Assembly (NCBI RefSeq): GCF_032854445.1
Contig: NC_088299.1
Span: forward strand, 13,449,608 to 13,513,607
Origin: Liolophura sinensis
Lineage: Eukaryota; Mollusca; Polyplacophora; Chitonida; Chitonidae
Length of the DNA stretch: 64,000 bases
Direction: 5' to 3'
Made by a program: the position numbers and the translations under genes. Below the pieces are notes generated by a model. It did no database searches. It saw only the letters and a list, made by a program, of their open reading frames with translations, and was not told the DNA's origin. Below are positions 1 through 16,803 of the stretch, piece after piece. Position 1 is the stretch's first letter. Every line of letters starts with the position of its first letter.

Positions 1-43
1 TAATGTAAGCCCAATTAAAATACATGTATTTCTAATGATTTGA

Positions 44-7501
<7,458 letters not shown>

Positions 7502-8980
7502 ACCTGCTGCTAGGGGAGCGGAGATAACTAGGCGGCCTGGGAGAAAAACTTACTCCAGCTGACAAGCTCAGAGGGGCTGGATGTTAAAACTCTACTTTTA
7601 TTCTCTGCACCATCATGAAGTGGCATCAAAGTTCTATGGACTGACCTAATTTATCTCGCAGTGTTGATCGACCAATACTGTACCTGTAATTGGTTAGATA
7701 TGTATTGATATTGTCTCCCAAATGCACATGATGAATGTTACCAGATCACTGTATGTGTAGGAATCTGTATAGTCACTACCCTACTGCTTTCCTGCTCCAT
7801 TAGCTGCTCTTTGTGTAGGCGTTTAGATCCACTCCTTTGTGTAAATACTTGTGCAGACAGAGAAGTAAATATTTATATTATTCTCTAGTTGAATGAAGTG
7901 AAACTTTGTTCCGAATGAAGTGATCCTATTTCCTTTCTGTTATGTTTCAGTTTTTCTTTTTTTTTTTAACGTGTTGACATCTTGTACCATATTATAGAAT
8001 CGTCTGTATATTCTGGCTTGAGAATGTTCATGGTGGGTCTAAGCATATATGTACATACTGTTCGTCTGTCATTTCTGTCTGCAGTCTACTGAATCTACTT
8101 TTTGATCCACTAGTTGAAATGAGTTGAAAAAAAAAATGCTATATATATATATATTTCATTGACCTTTTCTCTAACAGTAAGTATTGCTAGCGTTCATAAA
8201 ACACTAGTTATGATCATAGTTCCCGAGGTTGTCTCCCCTGCAGATAACTGCTGCTTGCCTACCCTAGTGTTTACTGGATTGGACCCCTGTGGAAGTAACT
8301 GATAATGTAACTTTCAGCAAGTGGCAGTCCACACCAGAAATTGTTCTGTATCGTATGAGAGTTTGCACCCTAAGCTTCATTCCAGCATACATGTTACACT
8401 TAAAATGCTAAAAATTAAAACATTTAAATATGTACAGTAGGTCATAATCATAATATTTATAGCTGATAAACGCCTCAGCATCGTTGTCAACAGGGTTTTG
8501 GACTGAAGTTTCATTCAACGTATGAACAAAGGTCATAGCAAAACTCCTTGGGTTGGAGTAGTCTTGAAATGTCAATATTTATCTTTGTGTTTTATTTTCC
8601 CTTTTTTTTTTTTTTTTACATTTTATCATTATTTGTGACCGTGGGAATTGTCTGTGCATCAAACATATAAATCTGATCTTACAACATGCTTGTTACGAGT
8701 TGTCATTTCATGTTTTAACATTCTATGTATTTACATATAAAATGCTCCTGGGGCACGAGCCGGCCCTTCTAGCTAAGACTGTTCAGGCCGCAGGAAATCG
8801 GGTTCTGGTGGTTTTGGGTTGCTTGCCCTTCAGTCACTTTGACATATTCTGGCAGTGTAATCCCTGTGTCATACTGGGATTCTTTAAGATTTCCGTATCT
8901 CCGCTGGTCATGATGGTAACAAGCAATTAAAATTTGCATTAGGGCCTATGTGGTGGTCTTGTTGAAACATTCCACCAAGA
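7502..8980 (+). other. Rab2: Rab2 3' UTR and downstream spacer
   Basis: AT-rich sequence after the Rab2 stop codon with no convincing coding potential. It contains T-runs near 7957 and 8602 and a short TA dinucleotide run near 8141. No clear AATAAA hexamer was found, so the polyadenylation site cannot be placed. Confidence 0.5.
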
Positions 8981-8984
8981 TATG

Positions 8985-9835
8985 GTATACAGAGGGTTTG
9001 ACATATCCATGGAAACCTGTGTGTCACATGGGAAAGTCAGTATGGTATTACACAGGGAAAACTGGTGTCGCATTTTAGGGAAACAGTATCACACATGGGA
9101 AATACTGACACACATGGTCAAACCTGTGTTACACATGGAGAAATGTCGTTCAGGGGAAATCATGTAGCACATTCTGGAAATCCTGCATCTCGCATGGGAA
9201 ATCATTGCAAAACTGATGTGACATTTGATGAATACCAGCCTCACAGGTAGGAAATCTGGTGTCGCGCACAGCAAAAAGTCTGTCCCACAAGGGAAAAGCA
9301 GTATCATACATGGGAAAACTGGTGTCGAACAATAGCAAAACAGTACTACATATTGGAAATTTTATCAGGTTGGAAAAGCTGTGTGAAATGGGAAGCTCTA
9401 TCATTCATGGAAAATCATGTGTCATTTGTTACACCTGGGAAATCCATGAAGAGCCAATGTCACCCATGATGAAAACCAGTATCTAGTATCACACATTGGA
9501 AAACCTATGTGACATCTGGAAAAAGCTGTGACCCACATGTGGAAAACAAATATCACACGTGTTACAGATGAGAAAACTGCATGGTGTTACATATGGCGAA
9601 GCCTGTGTCACACGTGTTAATTCCTGTGTCATTCATGACAAAAGATGTATCGCACATGAGGATACATATCAGGCATGGAAGGACTTGGACCCATGTCACA
9701 CAAGGGAAACTGGTGCCTCACATTAGGAAACGAATGGCACACATGACATGATAAAACCTGTGTCACTCCGGGCTAAACCGCTGCCACACATGTAGAAAAC
9801 GTGTGGGTCATAGGAAATACTGTGTCATTCACTCA
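8985..9835. repeat. Degenerate tandem repeat built on CACATGGGAAAACTGGTGTCA
   Basis: An ~850-bp stretch in which variants of CACATGGGAAA followed by ACTGGTGTCA or CCTGTGTCAC recur every 20-30 bases. The copies are highly diverged, with variable spacing, so it is an old minisatellite or an expanded fragment of a longer repeat. Short open frames on both strands here come from the periodicity and are not genes. Confidence 0.75.
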
Positions 9836-9842
9836 CTAAAGC

Positions 9843-10015
9843 ATTTATTTATTTATTTATTTATTTATTGATTTGATTGGTGTTTACGCCGTACTCAAGA
9901 ATGTTTCACTTATGCGACGGCGGCCAGCATTATGGTGGGAGGAAACCGGGAAACCGACGACCATTTGTAGGTTGCTAGCAGACCTTCCCACATACGACCG
10001 GAGAGGCACTCACTA
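9843..10015 (-). repeat. SINE, 3' part, minus orientation
   Basis: A (TTTA)n tract is followed by the reverse complement of the 3' half of the common SINE of this window (GTTTACGCCGTACTCAAGAA, CGGCCAGCATTATGGTGGGA, AGCAGACCTTCCCACA). The 5' tRNA-like head is missing. Confidence 0.85.
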
Positions 10016-10685
10016 AAGGCCGATATGAAACAGCGTGATCAAATAATTAAGTCAGGCGTTTTGTATGTAGTATGCTTGGGGTATAACATCGTATTTAACA
10101 ATTTTTCGGTTATATCACGACGTTGTGTCATTAGGTGTATGCACGTATATTTGTTCTTCTGGCAGAGCGAGTCCATGCCGCCATTGCGCTACCGCCACTG
10201 AATTATAATGCCGAAGACACCAGACATGACACAAAAAGTCTTGTGGGTTACCAGGTACTATAACTAAAAAGCAGTGGGAATAGGTACCACCGTACCAATG
10301 TTTTATGCCTGCAGCAGAGTTTATTTGTCTGTCTCTCAGTAGCTTTAGTGGAAAAAAGTTATGGACTTCCTTGAATGAAATCGTGTGCACAGGTTGGCGT
10401 GGACTATGTCAGCCATTCTATTAAATTTTGGTGCTATCCGAATCGAGGAATCATAATGGCAATTGCTATAATGATACCTTCATAGTTTTAAATACAAATA
10501 CAATATGTTTCCAACTATAGTGTGTGTATTGTTGTGAGTAGATAGTATAGACACAAAGTCTGCAGCAAGGCGGAGAGCAGAATTTTGATAATATGATACC
10601 ATCGCCATGACATGCAGACACAAAGTAATAATGTTACACTCTCTTGGCTTTATTATGCTAACAACCGTTGTCTCCCTTGTTCCCG
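10016..10685. other. Spacer, no recognised feature
   Basis: AT-rich intergenic DNA. A 91-codon frame on the minus strand has no recognisable domain and no supporting context. I see nothing to annotate. Confidence 0.4.
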
Positions 10686-10689
10686 TGTT

Positions 10690-10955
10690 GGATTTATTTA
10701 TTTTATTTATTTGATTGACGTTTTACGCCATGATCCGGAGTAATACACGAGTACGACGACGGGGAGCATTAAGGCGAGAGGAAACCGGACAGAGCCCGGG
10801 AGAAACCCACGACCATCCACAGGTTGCTGCAAGACCTTTCAACGTACGGCCAGAGAGGAGGCCAACATGAGCAGGACTTGAACTCACAGCGACCGCATTG
10901 GCGAGAGGATCCCGGGTCATTGTGCCATGCTGACACGCTGGAATCCAGGCCGCGA
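10690..10955 (-). repeat. Near full-length SINE, minus orientation
   Basis: From left to right: (TTTA)n tail, GTTTTACGCC, a body with GAGAGGAAACCGGACAGAGC and CCACGACCATCCACAGGTTG, then the head with ACTTGAACTCACAGCGACCG, whose reverse complement carries a tRNA-type B-box-like GAGTTCAAGTCC. It is the most complete copy of the main SINE family in the window. Confidence 0.85.
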
Positions 10956-11289
10956 AGGCCTTGTTTCCGTGTTGGACTTGTATGAAAAACTTCAGACTGC
11001 GTAATTAAGTTTACGGTACAGAAAAATGGACTGAATACGTAAAGCTGGATTTATAATCAATACGTAAAGCTGCAAATACAATGAAAAATTTCTGAAAATA
11101 AATGGTCTATATCGAAATTCCATATTCAGAGTCATTTCCCTGTGGTATGGGTTACATGTATCCGTGCAGGCATGCCTGATACGTTAGGCCTGTGCCAAGG
11201 TTTAACGCGCGCTTTTCATGGTTTACTTTTAGACCCCTCTCGTAACTCAACCACCGGTCCCTGTCCGTTTTAGTCCCACTATAGTGCAA

Positions 11290-11352
11290 TCTGCCGTCGT
11301 ATATTTAAAATATTGTCAAGTACGGAATAAAACACCAATCAAATACATAAAT
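11290..11352 (+). repeat. SINE 3'-end fragment
   Basis: CAAGTACGGAATAAAACACC followed by AATCAAATACATAAA is the diverged 3' terminus of the same SINE family on the plus strand. Confidence 0.6.
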
Positions 11353-11609
11353 GAAGAAAACATCAAATAATCACTCCACTGAAATGTAAATATACAAAGC
11401 TAGTGGCTTTGTATTTATAATACTCGATAGGTAAATCGCCTTTAGGCATTAGCATCTAAATTACGTTATTTTCATAGGCTACAAATGCTGTTAAAATAAA
11501 ATTTTGTAGCAGGTGGTATTCATGATTAAATCTGTGGTTTGTTCTACGTGCAAAAATACACCATATGCCCGCAATGGTGCCAGAGACGTATGATATGTAT
11601 AATCCTTAA

Positions 11610-11830
11610 AATAAATTTATTTATTTATTTATTAATTTATTTATTTCATTGTTGTTTTAACTCTATATGCCTGCTCATAAATCGTTCCACATACGTGATG
11701 AGGTTCAGTTATACGGGTGGAGGAAACCAGAGTGCATGCCCAGGGTAAACTACAAACCACTGGCGAACTACTGACAAACTTTCCCTCGTGTGATGTGGGC
11801 CTCACGCCATAGGTGGTAAACTTGGCCTTT
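11610..11830 (-). repeat. Diverged SINE, minus orientation
   Basis: A (TTTA)n tract precedes a diverged body in which GGTGGAGGAAACCAGAGTGC, CCCAGGGTAAAC and an ACAAACTTTCCCTCGTGTGA-like stretch keep the order seen in the better SINE copies. An open frame of about 100 codons on the minus strand overlaps it and is not considered a gene. Confidence 0.55.
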
Positions 11831-12044
11831 TTTTCAACGATCGTCAGGCTCTGCCAGTGGACGGAGTAGCGCCGTGGGCGGCTTATTATTATAAAGGCGC
11901 TACGAACTTTGAGAGCGTGAGAAGCAACAAATTCCCTATGGCTGCTCAATTAAGGCCGGGGTTAAAGGCATCAATCTAGGAATAAGACACTCTAACTAAA
12001 CCGAATAAATGTCAACAGGATTTTATATTCTCATTACCCCAGCA

Positions 12045-12118
12045 TCGTGATGGCCGCCGTAGTATAAGAGAAATATTCATGAGTATATGGCGTAAAACCC
12101 CAAAGAAACAAAACTAAA
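12045..12118 (+). repeat. SINE 3'-end fragment
   Basis: CGTGATGGCCGCCGTAGTAT, AGAGAAATATTCATGAGTAT and GGCGTAAAACCCCAAAGAAA match the 3' part of the main SINE with a decayed tail. Confidence 0.6.
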
Positions 12119-12418
12119 GTATATCCCAGAGGCCTGGTCCGCTTGCATTATTTTCATGTGATTCTTTATTAAATGGGATGAATAACACAGTAATTTGAGT
12201 AATTCTAGATCAGTAAGGTCTTATAAAAGGAGAAGGCAGCATATTTTTTAATCCTGTGAGTTGGCGCTAATATGAAGCAGGACCTTCAGCCATTGTTACG
12301 TCAAACGTGGAATGTGGCGCAGCGTCTACAGTGTTTTTATGTGATGTCATCATGATGAGCTGGGAAAGGCAACAAAATGACAACAAACTGACATCAAGGT
12401 CCTGCTGTCGGGCGTTTG

Positions 12419-12566
12419 ACAGGGTCCGGCTTCATGAAGCTCCCTTACGCTTACGCTCCCTTAACTAAGTAATCCATTACTACCATGACAACATATGTTG
12501 TAGAGATATAAAGTGCACTTACGTAAGGACAACTTAACACTAAGTATGCTTCGTGGAACCGACCCC
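12419..12566. repeat. Palindromic MITE-like element, with a second partial copy at 12590-12690
   Basis: The left end AGGGTCCGGCTTCATGAAGC and the right end CTTCGTGGAACCGACCCC are imperfect inverted repeats. The interior (ACATATGTTGTAGAGATATA, AAGTGCACTTACGTAAGG) recurs about 135 bp later (CGTATGTTGTAGAGACATAT, AGTGCACCTAGCTAAGG) behind another GGCCAGTTTCATGAAACT end. Two adjacent relatives of one small foldback family explain this. Confidence 0.6.
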
Positions 12567-13479
12567 AGGTCCCCATAGGTACCAAGGGGCCAGTTTCATG
12601 AAACTCATTTAGCTAAGTTTGCCGTTAAATAACATGACGCCGTATGTTGTAGAGACATATAGTGCACCTAGCTAAGGGCTACCTAGCCCCAGACGTAATC
12701 TGCGCGCCTTGAATGTCACATCTGACGTCAGGGACAGGGAACCAGCCAAAGATTCCCACTGCAATTAAAATCACTTCATTATTTTAATTTTTTTTTAAAG
12801 CCGTGGTGTAAGTTGCCACTTTCCAAGCATTTACGTAAACAACTTTAGAATAAAGCCCTAACTGAGATAAATTGACTGGGGGGTTGGGGTGGGGGTGGGC
12901 AGAGGGATATATGCAATATATGCTTTAGTCTTTTATATCATATATATATGGTATAGGCCTACTTTAAATTCCAGTTTTTCAAAAACGTTTAATTTTCAGA
13001 ATAACATATTTTGCAAATACAGTCAAATAACTTTTGTACCGAATATGATACAGATGGGCCAGTATTGTCTTAGCGACTTTAAATGGGTTAAGATAAGAAT
13101 ATGTTCCCTTTTGCTGTCCATATAGAAATGATATACACTTGACGATGAAAATCCAGGCGTCATATAACTCGCATTTGCAACATGCATGTTAATAATTGCG
13201 AGATCCCCCTCTCCCAAAATGAACATAAAAAGTATACAATAAAAATATTCAAAATATGAAAGTCTAAAAAAATATATACATAAGAAAGTACATAAAGTAA
13301 GGAAATAGGACAATATCATGCAAAGAGAAGCTGTCAACAGTTTCCAAAGATGCCGGAAGGATGCAAGGAATGTTTTAGGCGCATACATGTAATTAGTATA
13401 TACATGGTGTATTATGATAGTTTATATGTTGTTGATAAATTAGATTCGATTAAAAGTAGTAATTAGCTCTGTGTACGTT

Positions 13480-13824
13480 ATACTGCGTACGAGAAAGACA
13501 TGTAAAATCGCATTGGCGCAGGCACAGGCGAAGACATTGTAACGTCAAGCGAGCCATAACATCGATCGGCGGTCTCCGTTCGACTCCGCTCGTCTTCACC
13601 ATTTGCTTGAGCTACGAAAACAGCCGAGCTGGTTGTTCCTAGTGACGCCCGACGTAGAGCGGCGCAAACAACCCGCGCCATAAAAGTGACGCAACAATAC
13701 TGATCCAGCACGTGACCCAACGTCGCCAGGGGTTACCTTCTGTCTACTTTGGACGTCGCCCATCAGTGACAACGTTCACAGATAGTTATGCATTGCATTA
13801 TGCAAGTTAATCAACAGTTATACG
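13480..13824 (+). promoter_or_regulatory. GC-richer region upstream of the kinase array, probable promoter / 5' leader
   Basis: The sequence from about 13485 to 13770 is clearly richer in G, C and CpG than the flanking DNA and holds several TGACG cores (for example GTGACGCC and AGTGACGCAAC), which resemble CREB/ATF half sites. No TATA box is obvious. It directly precedes the first ATG of the long open frame at 13825. An 80-codon minus-strand frame overlaps it without recognisable content. Assignment as promoter is inference from position and composition. Confidence 0.35.
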
Positions 13825-16803
13825 ATGTGTAGAAGATTTAGACGAATTCGTCGACTTGCCCACCAAGTTGTGGAGGTGACAAGACGATTATGGAGGGTCT
13901 GTAGATGCTGTGGAACAGTAAACATAGAGACCCAGAGACAATTTGTGCTTGTGGCGACCGTCATCAATGGGACGGTCGCTAAACGATCCCCAGGTCACTC
14001 AGAGGACCTCCAGTTCGGACTTTGCTGCCTGCTACCGCACCGGAAATACCTTGTGCGGGAAAATGGAGGCTGTCCTTCGATGCAAGGACATACAAACTAT
14101 CCAGGGACTCGGTTTGCGAAGCGTAAGAAACAGTTACCTGGAATTAAGGATGTTAATCAAGACATGTCAGTAGAAAAGGAACAATTCGATCACTCAGCTA
14201 AAGAGATACAATCATCACGTGGCGGTGAAAGCAAGGCACAGGACTCAGGTAGGATACCAAGTCCCCCACTTTGCTCTTCTCTCTGTCAGCAAAGCAATGA
14301 CACTAGCCAAACTGATGATTTCGTACCAATAATGTATTGCAGACAACTGTCATCTACCCCTGTAACTAACAACTCTATTGAAGCTGAAGATATGTTATGT
14401 GGTTCGCCACCATCCACACATTCTCTCCCTACAAACCATTCTAGGGAGCATAGTAACACCAGCCAAACTGATGACTTCGTACCAATGATACATTACAGGC
14501 GAATATCACCTATCCCTGTAAATAACAACCCTATCGAAGCTGAAGACATGCTATGTAGTTCGTCACGATCTACACATTCTCTCCCTACAAACCCTTCGAG
14601 AGAGAATAGCAACACCAGCCAAACTGATGACTTCGTGCCAATGATGTATTACAGGCAACTGCCACCTACCCCTGTAGCTAACAACTCTATTGAACCTGAA
14701 AATATGTTATGTGGTTCGCCACCATCCACACATTCTCTCACTGAAAACCCTTCTAGGGAGAATAGCAACACCAGCCAAACTGATGATGACATACCCATGA
14801 TATATTACAGACAACTGTCATTTACCCCTGTAACTAACATTCCCTTTGAAGCTGAAGATATGTTACGTGGATCTTCACCATCCACACATTCTCTCATTGA
14901 AAACCCTTCTTGGGAGAATAGCAACACCAGTCAAACTGATGATGACGTACCCATGATATATTACAGACAACTGTCATTTACCCCTGTAAGTAACATTCCC
15001 TTTGAAGCTGAAGATATGTTACGTGGATCTTCACCATCTACACATTCTCTCCCTGCAAACCCTTCTACGGAGAACAGCAACACCAGCCAACCTAATGATG
15101 ACGTACCCATAATGTATTACAGGCAACTGTCATCTACCCCTGTAACTAACATCCCTGTTGAAGCTGAAGATATGTTACGTGGCTCTTCACCATCCACACA
15201 TTCTCTCACAGTAAACCCTTCTAAGGAGAATAGCCGCACCAGCCAAACTGATAATGAGGTACCCATGATATATTACAGACAACTGTCACCTACCCGTATA
15301 TCTAACATCACTTTTGAAGCTAAGGATATGTTATGTAGTTCATCATCCACAAGCCAAACTGATGATGACGTACCGATGCGGTTCTATGATGAGGTTTCCT
15401 CTAACCGTAACATTTCCACATTACCCAAAAACGTAGAGGTATGTGCATCGGTGACTCATAAACAAAGCAGCGACACAAGCCAAACGGATGACTTTGTAGC
15501 CATGAGGTTTTATGGCGGATCATCTCCTTCCACGCCCATTGCGTCGTTCAAAGAAAATGTAGAATCTTCTTGTGCTTCAATGTCACATGCGCTGAGCAGC
15601 AGCACCAGTCAAACGGACGACATAGTACCCATGCGGTATTACAGAAGCATTTCTCCTCCAATCGCTGGTAGTTTTATGACCCCAAGCACGGCACAATTTC
15701 CGGATGGTGTGGCTCCCGCTCAACAAAACAGTGACACTAGTCAGACAGATGACCACGTCGTCATGAGATTTTACCGTCCATTATCCCCGAAATATGTACA
15801 AACCCCAAGAGGTATATTATGTCACGGCGAGAGGCGTCTGAACAAAACCGTTCATTTCCAAACAGACAATTACAGAAAAGCCTTCACTCGTATTCGATCA
15901 TACGAATGTCTGAATGTTTTGACAGAGCCCGATACCTTCATGGAGTCGGGCGTTGTATGTAAGCGGCGCAGATTCCCGGCAAACTTGACCTTGGAGTTTG
16001 CCAAAGATTCAGTTTGGAGCTATATCTGTCCTTCTGAATTGCCTGTCGAGGACACTCTGTACCAGTCGACGACTAGCAGCGTGAAGTTGGTGACGGTTGG
16101 TGAGAACCACAAAGAGCTCGTCGTGAAGAAGATGAGAAAGGCTGACAGCGAATGGGAATCCAGGATACTCATCGAATGTCACAGATCCCCCACGGAATAT
16201 CCTCTTGCGACTGAACGTCATCTTCCCCGCGTTGTTCAGCTGTGTGCCTCTTACGTCCAGGGAGACATGAGGTATCTATGCTTGTCGTATTACGACCGCA
16301 GAGATTTGTCCGTGTGGTTGGACAAGGATAAAATGCGGTGTTACATCAAGGAGTCCGACTCCAAGTGGATTTGTGCCTACGTGGTGGCAGGGTTAGAGTT
16401 TCTCCACTCCAGGAATATTCTCCACTTGGACGTTAAACCCAGCAACATCCTCATAGACAGCAAAGGTTTTCCCTTGTTGTCTGATTTTGGCAAAGCTTAT
16501 CGAAGGAGAAGAGATCAGCCTTTGGAAGCCCCGGAAAGATTGGATGATATCTGGGGACTGGCATGCCTCCTGTATGAAACCATCACCCGTACTGCTCCAT
16601 TCCCAGATGACAACAGCTTCGTGATGCCGGACCTCTCCATGCTGAGCCAGTATGCCAGGGAATTCATTGGTTATCATCTAGGGAAGCCTCGAGATATCAG
16701 AATGATGATTAACCACCGCTGTGAGAAAGTCATGCGACACGATGTGTTCGAAAGTATTAAATGGAATGAAGTCAAGTACAGCCCCAGATGTCGCCTCAGT
16801 GAG
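13825..16803 (+). CDS. Array exon 1: Arg-rich N-terminus, 11 TSQTDD-type repeats, kinase-like domain (HLD present)
   Basis: The ATG at 13825 opens a 993-codon exon; the frame would read 20 more codons to a stop at 16866 if unspliced. Residues 1-30 are Arg-rich. Eleven copies of the motif TSQTDD[x]VPM[x]YYR follow from about residue 155 to 640, the first seven inside a longer repeat of about 56 residues (SSTPVTN..EAEDML..SSPSTHSL...NPSREN). The kinase-like part spans about residues 730-993: VVKK with Lys768 at the beta-3 position, the catalytic loop HLDVKPSNIL with Asp869, and SDFG with Asp887. There is no clear glycine-rich loop, and the activation segment is short. HLD in place of HRD also occurs in Mos and Wee1/Myt1 kinases. 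A downstream start (for example MSVEKEQF at about 14164) cannot be excluded. Confidence 0.75.

Noticed and set aside
11641-11949. 102-codon minus-strand open frame
   Set aside because: Overlaps a diverged SINE and shows no protein-like features.
13023-13388. 121-codon minus-strand open frame
   Set aside because: Low-complexity AT-rich sequence with hydrophobic, compositionally biased translation and no recognisable domain or splice context.
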